From positions 1 through 64,000 of the forward strand of contig CAZQWU010000002.1 of the NCBI GenBank assembly GCA_964597305.1: DNA of 64,000 nucleotides. Reading direction: 5' to 3'. The DNA is from UBA7398 sp964597305 (lineage in GTDB: Bacteria; Actinomycetota; Actinomycetes; Nanopelagicales; Nanopelagicaceae). Under the pieces are notes generated by a model. The model had not been told where the DNA came from. It did no database searches and saw only the letters and a list, made by a program, of their open reading frames with translations. The translations under genes were made by a program, and so were the position numbers. This document shows, in pieces, positions 26,083-36,109 of the stretch (position 1 is the first letter of the stretch; the number at the start of each line of letters is the position of its first letter).

Positions 26083-27240
26083 ATGAATATTGGTGATCGC
26101 GTCCAGGTTGATATTGGATCGATTGCTCATGGTGGACATTGCGTTGCGCGTCATGATGGAGAAGTTATCTTCGTGCGACATGCCATTCCTGGTGAAAAAG
26201 TTATCGTTGAAATTACGGAGAAGAACTCAAAAATTTATCGTGGCAATGCCATTGAAATAGTTGAGAAATCGCCACATCGCAGAGAACCTGTCTGCCAGTA
26301 TGCACATAGCAATGGCTGTGGTGGTTGCGATTTTCAACATATATCAATTGACTACCAACGAGAATTAAAGAAACAGATTGTCAATGAACAGTTTTATCGA
26401 ATTGCTAAAAAAGACATTTCCTGCACCATGATAGATACAGCACCGCACGATGGTTTGCACTGGCGAACCCGTATGGAATTTACGGTCTCTGAAAATCGGA
26501 AATTGGCGTTGTATAAATCGCGCAGCCACGATCTCGTAGAAATTAGCGCATGTGCAATTGCCGATCAACGATTGAACATTAGCGAGATTAATAATCGCGC
26601 ATTACCTATTGGATCAAAAATTGATGTCGCTATTTCTCGAAGTGGTAAACAATATGTTGCCATTGAAAACCGAGAGAACTTTGACTTAGTTGACGAGGGT
26701 ATTGATATGGCAATGACTGTTTCACCTCGTACGTTTTGGCAGAGCCACGTGAATGCACCGCGCGCACTTACTCAAGCGGTTTTAGAAGATTGCGCTATAA
26801 CGTCGGGCGATCACGTCTTTGATTTGTATGGTGGCGCAGGACTTTTCACCTCAGTCATAGCACCAATCGTTGGACCAACGGGGCGAGTGACGCTAATCGA
26901 ACTCGATAAAAATGCAATCACCGATGCACGCCGAAATTTCGCTCAAATCCAGCAAGTAGAAGTGATTGAAAATAGCGTTGAGCGAGCGCTGAAAAAATTT
27001 GTTCGCGCTGATGTCGTTGTGCTTGATCCACCACGTAAAGGTGCTGGTCGCGACGTGGTAGTAGCTATGACACAACTCTCACCACGAACCATCAGCTACG
27101 TCTCGTGCGATCCGGCTTCGCTGGCTCGTGATTCTGTTTATTTAGAAGAGTGTGGCTATCAATTGGCAGGCGTTCGCGCCTTTGATCTCTTTCCTATGAC
27201 TCAACATGTTGAGTGTGTCGCACGTTTCATCCCTGCGTAG
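26083..27240 (+). CDS. TrmA/RumA-family RNA uracil-C5 methyltransferase
   Basis: 385 residues: N-terminal TRAM RNA-binding domain (1-60), a 4Fe-4S-type cysteine set (Cys71, Cys79, Cys82 in CQYAHSNGCGGC plus a later ISACA Cys), SAM-binding LYGGAGLFTSVIAP, and the catalytic YVSCDPASLARD nucleophile Cys near residue 344. Members make 5-methyluridine in 23S rRNA or tRNA; which one cannot be told. AAGG precedes the ATG. The trkA-trkA/rumA order matches mycobacteria. Confidence 0.9.
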   Translation: MNIGDRVQVDIGSIAHGGHCVARHDGEVIFVRHAIPGEKVIVEITEKNSKIYRGNAIEIVEKSPHRREPVCQYAHSNGCGGCDFQHISIDYQRELKKQIVNEQFYRIAKKDISCTMIDTAPHDGLHWRTRMEFTVSENRKLALYKSRSHDLVEISACAIADQRLNISEINNRALPIGSKIDVAISRSGKQYVAIENRENFDLVDEGIDMAMTVSPRTFWQSHVNAPRALTQAVLEDCAITSGDHVFDLYGGAGLFTSVIAPIVGPTGRVTLIELDKNAITDARRNFAQIQQVEVIENSVERALKKFVRADVVVLDPPRKGAGRDVVVAMTQLSPRTISYVSCDPASLARDSVYLEECGYQLAGVRAFDLFPMTQHVECVARFIPA

Positions 27241-27311
27241 CGCCATATTTTGAGCGAATTTCTCGTGCGAGATTAAGATAGGGCTCTTCCAAGAAGTCCT
27301 CAGGGGGGCGT

Positions 27312-29966
27312 GTGAGTAAGAATTCTTTTCAAGCTAAAAAGACGTTAGATGTCAACGGTCGAAAATTAGAGTTTTTTGATATCACTGGCCTGAGCGACGC
27401 TGCAACCCTCCCTTTTAGTTTAAAAGTATTACTTGAGAACTTACTTCGCACCGAAGATGGTGCCAACATCACTCATGATCACATTCGTGCTCTTGCTTCG
27501 TGGAATCCTGATTCTCAACCTGACACAGAGATTCAATTCACGCCAGCGCGCGTCATCATGCAAGATTTTACTGGCGTGCCCTGCGTTGTTGATCTAGCAA
27601 CGATGCGCGAAGCAATTGTTGATCTTGGCGGAAATCCTGCAAAAGTGAATCCACTTGCACCAGCAGAATTAGTTATTGATCACTCTGTCATTGCCGATGT
27701 TTTTGGCACAAAAACATCGTTTGCAGAAAATACCGATATTGAATACCAACGTAATCAGGAACGATACCGATTCTTACGATGGGGGCAAGGCGCTTTTGAT
27801 GAGTTCAAAGTTGTTCCGCCAGGAACGGGCATAGTTCATCAAGTTAATATTGAATATCTCGCACGAGTAGTTATGGTGCGTACAGTTGATGGAGTTGATC
27901 GCGCTTACCCAGATACTGTTGTCGGCACTGATTCCCACACAACAATGGTCAATGGATTAGGTGTTCTCGGGTGGGGCGTAGGTGGCATAGAAGCTGAAGC
28001 TGCGCTTTTAGGTCAACCAGTTTCGATGTTGATTCCGCGAGTGGTTGGTTTCAAACTCAAAGGGAATCTGCCACTTGGCACAACGGCGACCGATCTTGTT
28101 CTCGTCATCACAGAAATGCTTCGCAAACATGGCGTTGTTGGAAAATTCGTTGAATTTTATGGTCCAGGAGTGAGTGAACTTCCGATGGCAAATCGCGCCA
28201 CGATCGGAAATATGTCGCCGGAATATGGCTCCACCTGCGCAATCTTTCCGATCGACAACGAAACTCTTCGCTATCTCGAACTCACAGGACGAAAACCTTC
28301 AGATATCGCACTCGTTGAGGCCTACGCGAAACGACAGGGAATGTGGCACGACCCATCGGCAACGCCACGGTACTCAGAACATTTGGAGCTAGATCTGGCA
28401 ACAGTGGTGCCATCGATAGCTGGACCAAAACGACCACAAGATCGCGTCTCTCTATCCGATGCTCAAAGCGCTTTTCAGAAAGCGCTGCCGCAATACCTTA
28501 CTGAGAAATCGCAACGTGAAAGCGTCACTATTAACCGAAATGCTCGCGAGATCGCATTAAAGAATGGCGCAGTGGTAATCGCTTCCATTACATCGTGTAC
28601 AAATACGTCAAATCCGAGCGTCATGATTGGCGCAGGATTATTAGCGAAGAAAGCAGCGGCAAAAGGTTTAACGAGTAAGCCGTGGGTGAAAACAACTCTG
28701 GCTCCAGGATCTAAGGTAGTTACTGATTACTATGACAAAGCTGGTCTAACCGAATCTTTGGAGGCGTTAGGCTTTAATTTGGTGGGATATGGATGCGTCA
28801 CGTGCATTGGAAATAGCGGACCACTACCGAGCGAAATCAGCAACGCGATTAATGAAAACGATTTGGCAGTTACAGCAGTTCTTTCTGGTAATAGAAATTT
28901 CGAAGGAAGAATTAGTCCTGATGTCAAAATGAATTACCTGGCATCTCCACCACTTGTCGTTGCTTATGCGCTTGCCGGTACGATGGATCATAATTTCGAT
29001 ACGGATCCACTCGGAAAAGATCAGAATGGCAATGATGTTTATCTCAAAGACATCTGGCCATCTCCGCAAGAAATCCAGAGCATTATCGATACATCAATAT
29101 CCTCAGAGATGTTTACAAAAGATTATGCCAGCGTTTTCGAAGGCGATCATCGATGGAAATCACTCGATACTCCTACGGGAAAAACGTTTGAGTGGGATCC
29201 GCACTCCACGTATGTACGTAAACCACCATATTTTGATGGGATGCCGCGACATCCTCAGCCAGTTACAGATATCGCTCAGGCTCGTGTTCTCGCAGTTCTC
29301 GGCGACTCAGTAACAACCGATCACATTTCCCCTGCGGGAAATATCAAAGCAGATTCACCGGCCGGTAAGTATCTAGCTGAACATGGCGTAGCGCGCGCTG
29401 ATTTCAATTCCTATGGTTCGCGACGTGGTAACCATGAAGTGATGATTCGCGGAACATTTGCCAATATTCGATTGAAAAATCTTTTACTCAATGGTGTCGA
29501 AGGTGGATATACAAGGAATTTCCTCAACAACGGTGAACAGACCACTATTTATGAAGCGTCGATGGCATATCAGGATGCTGGAATTCCTTTAGTCATCATC
29601 GCAGGTAAAGAATATGGTTCTGGATCATCGCGCGATTGGGCTGCAAAAGGAACTGCGCTCCTTGGAGTCAAAGCGGTGATTGCTGAATCATATGAACGTA
29701 TCCATCGCTCAAATCTCATTGGAATGGGAGTTTTGCCTTTGCAATTTATTGATGGGCAGAGCGCGACCTCTCTAGGAATAACCGGTTCGGAGACTTTCAC
29801 CATTACCGGAGTCACTGAATTAAATAATGGAAAAATTCCTCAGACTGTTCTGGTCAAAGCAGATCAGATTTCTTTCACTGCGAAGGTGCGTATTGATACC
29901 CCTGGCGAGGCGGACTATTACCGCCATGGCGGCATAATGCAGTACGTATTGCGTTCACTGTTATGA
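27312..29966 (+). CDS. acnA: aconitate hydratase
   Basis: TCA-cycle aconitase, citrate to isocitrate, 884 residues. Fe-S ligands are the Cys of SITSCTNTSNPS (about 429) and the pair in GCVTCIGNSGP (about 495 and 498). The swivel domain has GSGSSRDWAAKG. The GTG start follows a G-rich Shine-Dalgarno (AGGGGGG). It overlaps dxs by 4 nt, so TCA and isoprenoid entry genes share an mRNA; the same neighbourhood is known in Streptomyces. Confidence 0.97.
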   Translation: MSKNSFQAKKTLDVNGRKLEFFDITGLSDAATLPFSLKVLLENLLRTEDGANITHDHIRALASWNPDSQPDTEIQFTPARVIMQDFTGVPCVVDLATMREAIVDLGGNPAKVNPLAPAELVIDHSVIADVFGTKTSFAENTDIEYQRNQERYRFLRWGQGAFDEFKVVPPGTGIVHQVNIEYLARVVMVRTVDGVDRAYPDTVVGTDSHTTMVNGLGVLGWGVGGIEAEAALLGQPVSMLIPRVVGFKLKGNLPLGTTATDLVLVITEMLRKHGVVGKFVEFYGPGVSELPMANRATIGNMSPEYGSTCAIFPIDNETLRYLELTGRKPSDIALVEAYAKRQGMWHDPSATPRYSEHLELDLATVVPSIAGPKRPQDRVSLSDAQSAFQKALPQYLTEKSQRESVTINRNAREIALKNGAVVIASITSCTNTSNPSVMIGAGLLAKKAAAKGLTSKPWVKTTLAPGSKVVTDYYDKAGLTESLEALGFNLVGYGCVTCIGNSGPLPSEISNAINENDLAVTAVLSGNRNFEGRISPDVKMNYLASPPLVVAYALAGTMDHNFDTDPLGKDQNGNDVYLKDIWPSPQEIQSIIDTSISSEMFTKDYASVFEGDHRWKSLDTPTGKTFEWDPHSTYVRKPPYFDGMPRHPQPVTDIAQARVLAVLGDSVTTDHISPAGNIKADSPAGKYLAEHGVARADFNSYGSRRGNHEVMIRGTFANIRLKNLLLNGVEGGYTRNFLNNGEQTTIYEASMAYQDAGIPLVIIAGKEYGSGSSRDWAAKGTALLGVKAVIAESYERIHRSNLIGMGVLPLQFIDGQSATSLGITGSETFTITGVTELNNGKIPQTVLVKADQISFTAKVRIDTPGEADYYRHGGIMQYVLRSLL

Positions 29967-31912
29967 CATTGCTTTCGCGAATTAATTCGCCAGCAGATTT
30001 ATCTCACCTCTCGCCGGAACACCTCACGACGCTCTGTGCGGAGATACGTGAATTTCTTATCGAAAAAGTTTCTCAAACTGGTGGCCACTTAGGACCCAAT
30101 CTAGGCGTCGTTGAACTGACGGTGGCGTTGCATAGGACATTTCACTCACCACAGGACATCATCGTTTTTGATACCGGGCATCAAAGTTATGTTCATAAAA
30201 TGTTGACTGGTCGACAAGCTGGTTTTGAAAAATTACGGCAACGTGGCGGTGTATCGGGTTATCCCAACAGGATCGAAAGTGAGCACGATGTTATTGAGAA
30301 TTCACATGCATCGACCGCGCTCTCGTGGGCCGATGGGATTGCACGAGGTTTTCGGTTAAAGGGTGAAAATAACCGTTCAGTCATTGCTGTCGTGGGTGAC
30401 GGAGCGCTCACTGGCGGAATGTCCTGGGAAGCCCTCAACAACATTGCAGCGAGCGATGATTTGCCATTAATTATTGTGGTCAATGACAACGCTCGTTCAT
30501 ATTCGCCAACAATTGGTGGTTTGGCAACTCATTTATCAACGCTACGCGCTACTCAAGGGTATGAACGTTTCCTTGAGTGGGGCAAAGGAGTCTTGGAGCG
30601 AACACCAGTTGTTGGACATTCTATTTATGAAACGCTCCATGGAATGAAAAAAGGAATTAAAGACATTATTGCTCCGCAAGGAATGTTTGAAGATCTCGGT
30701 TTAAAGTATTTAGGACCGGTGAATGGCCACGACATTCAAGCCCTCGAGCAAGAACTAACACATGCGAAAAATTTTCATGGCCCCGTTATTGTTCATGTGA
30801 TCACGGAAAAAGGGCGTGGTTATCAACCAGCGGTAAACGATGAAGCTGAGAAGTTTCATGCTGTAGGAATAGTTGATCCTGAAACAGGTTTACCAAAGGT
30901 TCAAGCAGCTCCAACGTGGACCAATGTATTTTCAGAAACGTTAGTCACTCTTGGCGAAAAACATCCCGAAGTAGTGGCTTTAACTGCTGCGATGTTAGGT
31001 CCAACTGGAGTCGATGCTTTTGCAGAAAGATTCCCCGAGCGTACTTTTGATGTGGGAATTGCTGAACAACATGCAACAACGTCAGCGGCGGGTATGGCCT
31101 TTGCTGGCCTCCACCCTGTATTCGCTGTCTATTCAACTTTTTTAAATCGCGCCTTTGACCAATTGCTCTTAGATGTTGCACTTCATAAAGCCGGTGTGAC
31201 CTTTGTTTTGGATCGAGCAGGTATCACCGGTGATGATGGCGCATCGCATAACGGCGTGTGGGATTTAGCGCTTACCGGAATAGTTCCATCGCTCTGTGTT
31301 GCTGCGCCGCGTGATGGTGCGCGATTACGCGAAGTTCTTACGGAGTCGATTTCCATTAATGATCGACCATCGTTAATTCGATTTCCCAAAGGGGCGCTGT
31401 CGCCGGATATTCCCGCATTTGAGCGTCGGGATGGCATCGATGTGCTCTATCGAGGCGAGAGCGCAGACATTTTATTAGTCAGTGTTGGTGCACTTGCGAA
31501 TATTTGTGTTGAAGCTGCAGCACAGGCCTATCGAGAGGGCGTTGGCGTTACGGTGATTGATCCACGGTGGGTAAAACCGCTTCCGCAATCTTTACTCACA
31601 ATGGCGCAACGTTATTCAGCTGTCGTTGTGGTTGAAGATGGAATTAAACATGGTGGGATCGCCAGCACCATCTCAGAGATGTTTAATGAAGCGGGGCTCC
31701 TTATTCCGGTTCACTCCATTGGCGTACCGTTGCAATTCCTCGATCATGCAAAACGTGCAGATATCTTGAATGAACTTGGAATCTCTACCCAATCAATTAC
31801 GCGTTCGCTCGTTACCTGGAGTTCGCGAAAAAATACCGAAGAGTTATCTGATATTCAGCGCGATATTAAGCAACCGACGCAACGCCCGGTGGATGGAAGC
31901 GCTTCCCAGTAA
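29963..31912 (+). CDS. dxs: 1-deoxy-D-xylulose-5-phosphate synthase
   Basis: First step of the MEP isoprenoid pathway: pyruvate plus glyceraldehyde 3-phosphate to DXP, TPP-dependent. 649 residues with HQSYVHKMLTGR, the TPP motif GDGALTGGMSWEALNN (about 145-160), GIAEQHATTSAAG, DRAGITGDDGASHNG and the transketolase C-terminal domain. Its last 47 nt overlap the 3' end of the opposing fadJ gene. Confidence 0.97.
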   Translation: MTLLSRINSPADLSHLSPEHLTTLCAEIREFLIEKVSQTGGHLGPNLGVVELTVALHRTFHSPQDIIVFDTGHQSYVHKMLTGRQAGFEKLRQRGGVSGYPNRIESEHDVIENSHASTALSWADGIARGFRLKGENNRSVIAVVGDGALTGGMSWEALNNIAASDDLPLIIVVNDNARSYSPTIGGLATHLSTLRATQGYERFLEWGKGVLERTPVVGHSIYETLHGMKKGIKDIIAPQGMFEDLGLKYLGPVNGHDIQALEQELTHAKNFHGPVIVHVITEKGRGYQPAVNDEAEKFHAVGIVDPETGLPKVQAAPTWTNVFSETLVTLGEKHPEVVALTAAMLGPTGVDAFAERFPERTFDVGIAEQHATTSAAGMAFAGLHPVFAVYSTFLNRAFDQLLLDVALHKAGVTFVLDRAGITGDDGASHNGVWDLALTGIVPSLCVAAPRDGARLREVLTESISINDRPSLIRFPKGALSPDIPAFERRDGIDVLYRGESADILLVSVGALANICVEAAAQAYREGVGVTVIDPRWVKPLPQSLLTMAQRYSAVVVVEDGIKHGGIASTISEMFNEAGLLIPVHSIGVPLQFLDHAKRADILNELGISTQSITRSLVTWSSRKNTEELSDIQRDIKQPTQRPVDGSASQ

Positions 31913-33965
31913 CCGCTTCGCTAATTCCTTCCCGATCAAGGTACGGCAAAATTCCACCAAGATGCATCGGCCAACCAGCGCCAAGTAACATGCAGAGATC
32001 AATTTCTGCGGCAGTAGCAACAACACCTTCATCGAGCATCATGCGAGCTTCTTCGGCAAGCGCTTTGAGTGCGCGGAGACGAACCTCTTCCGACGTGGAT
32101 GGCGATGTTCCTTTTTCAATGAGCGCAAGCGCTGCTGGATTCGGTGTGTAACCAGAATCAGTTTTTACATAGAAAGTTTTCACACCTTCTTTGACTAATC
32201 TTTGAACCGTCGGGGAAATCCGATACCGAGGTCCAAGATTGTGATGAAGCGTTTCGGCAACATGGAGCGCAACACCTGGTCCCACTAAACCAAGCAACTC
32301 AAATGGGGACATGGGGAAACCCAGTGGTCGCATCGCATTGTCTGCGACATCTGCCGGAGTTCCTTCATCCATCGCGTCGGTTATTTCTCCCATGAATCGC
32401 GTGAGGAGTCGATTCACAACAAAACCTGGCGCGTCCTTGCAAATGATCATTGTTTTTTTCAAATCCTTACCAACGCCAACTGCAGTTGCTGTCGTTGCAT
32501 CATCGGTATGTGAAGTTCGAGCCACCTCTAATAGCGGCATAACTGCTACAGGATTGAAGAAGTGAAATCCAATGACCCGTTCTGGATGAGCAAGTCCCTC
32601 TGACATTCGTTCAACAGATAGCGATGACGTATTAGTAGCTAATACACATTCTGGCGAGACGATAGTTTCTAACTTCTTAAAGAGCTCCTGCTTCAAACTG
32701 AGTTCCTCAAAGATCGCTTCAATAACAAAATCACAACCGGCAAACACCGCTTGATCTACTGAGCCGGATACAAGTCCCGATAGGCGAGTCGCGTTCTCCG
32801 GACTGAGCCGTTTTTTTTCGACCAATTTCGATAATTCAGCGCGCACCCAATCAACGCCTTTATCAACTCGTTCTTGATCAATATCAGTCATAACAACGGG
32901 AACTTTAAGATTTCGAACCATTAAGAGGGCCAATTGAGAAGCCATCAATCCGGCACCGACCACGCCTACCTTTGTCACTTTCCGCGCAAGGGCTGCTTTC
33001 GGCGCTCCTTCAACTTTCTTCTTTTTCTTCTGAATCAGATTAAAAGCATAGAGCGATGCACGCAATGGGTTTCCCATGACCAACGATGCGAGAGTTTCAT
33101 CTTCGGCATCAAAACCTTGACTCAACGTATTCGTTCGAGCGGCAGAAATTAACTCCATCGCTCGACGGGGTGGCTCAATATCAGCTCCACCATATTTTTT
33201 CGCAACTGCAGCGCGACCGGTGGCCAACGCTTTATCCCAATCATCGTTCTGGTGATCGACTCGGGAAATAGTTTGTGAACCATTTAATAGTGAAGCTGCA
33301 AATGCCACTGATTTCTCGAGAAAATCTACTGGCTCAAAAACCGCATCGACAACACCGAGCGATAACGCATCATTCGCTTTCATCATAGTGTTGTTATTGA
33401 GTGCATTGAGAATGATTATTTGCACCGCGCGCTCGGGTCCAATCAATTTAGGCAAAATAGTTGCGCCGCCCCAGCCAGGGACCAAGCCGAGAAAACATTC
33501 AGGTAGCGCAGTGAAGGCAGTACTGGCGAGCGTTCGATACTTACAGTGAAGGGCAACCTCAAGTCCACCACCAAGCGCCAGGCCATTAACGAATGCAAAC
33601 GTTGGTTTACGTGTTTCTGTAAATCGACGGAAGACATCATGGCCAAGTTTTCCAATGGCGAGCGCTTGCGATTTATCGGTCAGGAATGCCAATCCAGAGA
33701 GATCGGCACCTGCTGCAAAAATAAATGGTTTACCGGTAATTGCAATCGCTACTGATGGTGATTTCTCCGCAGCATCGAGAGCTTCATTGAGCGCCATCAA
33801 CGATTTCGGACCGAAGGTGTTAGGACGTGTGTGATCGTGTCCGTTGTCTAACGTTATAAGCGACAACGTTCCAGTATGGCCAAAAGGAGCCAAATCTATT
33901 TCACGGAGCAGCGCATGTGTAACAACTTCTTCTGGTGCACCTTCTGGCATTGTCAGCATCGTCAT
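31866..33965 (-). CDS. fadJ: fatty acid oxidation multifunctional protein (hydratase / 3-hydroxyacyl-CoA dehydrogenase)
   Basis: 699 residues. N-terminal enoyl-CoA hydratase/isomerase domain (about 30-250; AAGADLSGLAF oxyanion region, LALGGGLEVAL), then NAD-binding 3-hydroxyacyl-CoA dehydrogenase (VGVVGAGLMASQLAL near 333; GFHFFNPVAVMPLLEV) and two C-terminal 3HCDH domains. Carries out the middle two steps of beta-oxidation. ATG 33965 overlaps the thiolase stop (ATGA); ATG 33959 is an alternative with better-spaced AAAGGA. The 3' end overlaps dxs by 47 nt. The adjacent gap does not touch its coding sequence. Confidence 0.95.
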   Translation of the reverse strand: MTMLTMPEGAPEEVVTHALLREIDLAPFGHTGTLSLITLDNGHDHTRPNTFGPKSLMALNEALDAAEKSPSVAIAITGKPFIFAAGADLSGLAFLTDKSQALAIGKLGHDVFRRFTETRKPTFAFVNGLALGGGLEVALHCKYRTLASTAFTALPECFLGLVPGWGGATILPKLIGPERAVQIIILNALNNNTMMKANDALSLGVVDAVFEPVDFLEKSVAFAASLLNGSQTISRVDHQNDDWDKALATGRAAVAKKYGGADIEPPRRAMELISAARTNTLSQGFDAEDETLASLVMGNPLRASLYAFNLIQKKKKKVEGAPKAALARKVTKVGVVGAGLMASQLALLMVRNLKVPVVMTDIDQERVDKGVDWVRAELSKLVEKKRLSPENATRLSGLVSGSVDQAVFAGCDFVIEAIFEELSLKQELFKKLETIVSPECVLATNTSSLSVERMSEGLAHPERVIGFHFFNPVAVMPLLEVARTSHTDDATTATAVGVGKDLKKTMIICKDAPGFVVNRLLTRFMGEITDAMDEGTPADVADNAMRPLGFPMSPFELLGLVGPGVALHVAETLHHNLGPRYRISPTVQRLVKEGVKTFYVKTDSGYTPNPAALALIEKGTSPSTSEEVRLRALKALAEEARMMLDEGVVATAAEIDLCMLLGAGWPMHLGGILPYLDREGISEAVTGKRFHPPGVASVA

Positions 33966-35242
33966 CCTTTTATCTCGAACCTTTTCATNNNNNNNNNNNN
34001 NNNNNNNNNNNNNNNNNNNNNNNNNNNNNNNNNNNNNNNNNNNNNNNNNNNNNNNNNNNNNNNNNNNNNNNNNNNNNNNNNNNNNNNNGTTCCACCCATT
34101 CCAAGTCCGATACACATAGTGGTTATTCCATATCGAACATCAGGACGGGCCTTGAAGCCTTCAGCGAGATTGAGCATCAATCGAACGCCAGAGGATGCCA
34201 GCGGATGTCCTACGGCAATTGCGCCACCATAAATATTGACGCGTGGATCATCATCGGCAATTCCGAAATGATCGAGGAATGAAAGTACTTGCACGGCAAA
34301 TGCTTCATTAATTTCGATCAAGCCTATATCGCTCATCTGAAGGCCAGCCTTCTTCAAAGCCTTTATTGTTGAAGGAACAGGTCCATAACCCATAATCTCT
34401 GGTTCAACTCCAGCAAAGGCGAATGCAACAAGTTTTGCTTTGATTGATAATCCAAGTTCGCGCGCTTTCTTTTCACTTGCAAGAAGCGCAGCTGTTGCAC
34501 CGTCATTGAGACCGGATGCATTACCTGCAGTGACGCGACCTGCCGGTCGAAACGGAGTCTTTAAAGCGGCAAGTCCCTCCATTGTCGTTGTGGGTCGCGG
34601 ACCTTCATCGACAGTTGCCATACCCCAACCAAGTTCGGGATTTCTCGCTGCAACGGGGATAAGATTTTTTTGAATTGTTCCGTCAGCATAGGCAGCTGCA
34701 GTTTTCTTCTGCGAACCTAATGCAAATTTATCGGCACGTTCCTTTGTTAAATGCGGAAACTTGTCATGGAGTCGTTCAGCAGTTGCACCCATTGCGAGCG
34801 CATCGGGATCAACTAATTTTTCTGCGAGATATCGTGGATTGGGATCCATCAATTCACCCATCGGATGATTGCCCATATGTTCCACGCCGCCGGCAATAGC
34901 TATGTCATACGCGCCCATCGCGATAGAACCTGCAATTGTTGTCACTGCGGTCATCGCACCGGCGCACCATCGATCTATGGAATATCCCGGAACAGTATTG
35001 GGAATTCCAGCAAGGAGCGCTGCGCTTCTACCAATATTCATCCCTTGATCGCCTGTTTGAGTTGCAGCAGCGATAGCCACGTCATCAATGTCACGTGGAT
35101 TTACTTTGGGATTTCTCTCCAATAATCCGCGAATACAACGAACCATAATGTCGTCGGCGCGAGTTCCAGAATAGAGCGACCCTGCTTTTCCAAACGGGGT
35201 GCGGACGGCATCAACAAGGACAACAACAGAGTTCTCTGACAT
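33962..35242 (-). CDS. fadA: acetyl-CoA acyltransferase (thiolase), interrupted by assembly gap
   Basis: Last step of beta-oxidation. 384 residues are readable before the gap: nucleophile Cys93 in DRWCAGAM, NEAFAVQ, the catalytic His in AVGHPLASSG (about 342) and the second Cys in TTMCIGLGMGG. The 100-N gap then removes the last part; after it, eight residues and a TGA that overlaps the fadJ start fit the expected C-terminus. True gap length is unknown, so the frame and length across it are not certain. It is leaderless (TAGCCT 6 nt before ATG) and forms an operon with fadJ. Confidence 0.9.
   Translation of the reverse strand: MSENSVVVLVDAVRTPFGKAGSLYSGTRADDIMVRCIRGLLERNPKVNPRDIDDVAIAAATQTGDQGMNIGRSAALLAGIPNTVPGYSIDRWCAGAMTAVTTIAGSIAMGAYDIAIAGGVEHMGNHPMGELMDPNPRYLAEKLVDPDALAMGATAERLHDKFPHLTKERADKFALGSQKKTAAAYADGTIQKNLIPVAARNPELGWGMATVDEGPRPTTTMEGLAALKTPFRPAGRVTAGNASGLNDGATAALLASEKKARELGLSIKAKLVAFAFAGVEPEIMGYGPVPSTIKALKKAGLQMSDIGLIEINEAFAVQVLSFLDHFGIADDDPRVNIYGGAIAVGHPLASSGVRLMLNLAEGFKARPDVRYGITTMCIGLGMGGXXXXXXXXXXXXXXXXXXXXXXXXXXXXXXXXXXMKRFEIKG
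33989..34088. other. assembly gap (100 Ns)
   Basis: Exactly 100 undetermined bases, the usual placeholder for a scaffold join of unknown size. It lies in the 3' part of the thiolase gene. Confidence 0.99.
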
Positions 35243-35248
35243 GTGGCA

Positions 35249-35254
35249 AGGCTA
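35249..35254 (-). promoter_or_regulatory. leaderless -10 (TAGCCT) of fadA-fadJ
   Basis: On the minus strand TAGCCT ends 6 nt before the thiolase ATG (35242); no Shine-Dalgarno. Confidence 0.5.
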
Positions 35255-35274
35255 CCTGTCAGTAACTAAGAGTT

Positions 35275-36084
35275 CTAGTGGACTTTGACCTTGGCGGGGC
35301 GAAGATAGAGCGGTAACACTGTGGCCAGATACGCCAACCAAACCGCTAACTGTAACCAACTCGTTTTTGGCTGAAACCCGATAGTTCCTGCAAGTAGTGA
35401 ACCCGCGATGGAATCTTTGGCGATGTAGGCGCTGACATTCCATGCATATGCATGGTCGCCCGGCAACGCGCCGAATTCTTGGAGTTCATGAATACCGTAG
35501 GAGAGTACCCCTGCAGCGACAATCACGAGAGCCACTCCAGTTATCGTGAAAAATTTACTGAGATTAAGTTTGATGCTTTGCCGAAATATCAAAATGCCGA
35601 GCATTACCGCGGTCGTCAGCCCCAAAATCAAACCAACTGATGGCGCGGAATCGCTGGTAACTGTTTTAAAGTTTGCATAGACAAATAGCGCCGTCTCTAA
35701 ACCTTCACGCGCTACTGCGAAAAAAGCTGCACCAATGATGGCAAATTTACCGAGCGACTGTGCCTGCTCCATTTTTTCATGGAGTTCCGTTTTCAAATGT
35801 CGGGCAGTCCGTTTCATCCAAAAGACCATCCATGTCACCAGTCCTACCGAGACCAGAGAAGTCGTTCCTGCAAAAAGAGTTTCCGCTTTAGGAGTCAGTT
35901 CGTTTGAGGTGTAAGTAAGAAATGCTCCAAAGCCAAAACTTCCGATGAGAGCCAATGAAACACCAAGCCAGATTGGCGCTATTAAGTAGCGTCGCGATGT
36001 TTTGATGGCATACGCGATGAGAATGCCAATGATGAGTGAGCCTTCCAACCCTTCACGGAGGGCGACCAGAAATGTACTCAACAT
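35275..36084 (-). CDS. efeU: FTR1-family high-affinity iron permease (EfeU-like)
   Basis: 269 residues with seven predicted membrane segments. Two REGLE motifs (residues 10-14 and 126-130) are the iron-transport signature of FTR1/EfeU. The partner genes efeO and efeB are not adjacent. The gene is inserted between fadA and the RNase D gene, which are neighbours in Streptomyces. A 30-bp palindrome sits 25 nt upstream of its start, and AGGG precedes the ATG. Confidence 0.92.
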   Translation of the reverse strand: MLSTFLVALREGLEGSLIIGILIAYAIKTSRRYLIAPIWLGVSLALIGSFGFGAFLTYTSNELTPKAETLFAGTTSLVSVGLVTWMVFWMKRTARHLKTELHEKMEQAQSLGKFAIIGAAFFAVAREGLETALFVYANFKTVTSDSAPSVGLILGLTTAVMLGILIFRQSIKLNLSKFFTITGVALVIVAAGVLSYGIHELQEFGALPGDHAYAWNVSAYIAKDSIAGSLLAGTIGFQPKTSWLQLAVWLAYLATVLPLYLRPAKVKVH

Positions 36085-36109
36085 GTTCGTACCCTAAAAC
36101 GCCGATCGC

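Noticed and set aside
33844..34282. Several plus-strand ORFs running through the N gap
   Set aside because: They are artefacts of undetermined bases read as open frame and are antisense to fadA/fadJ.
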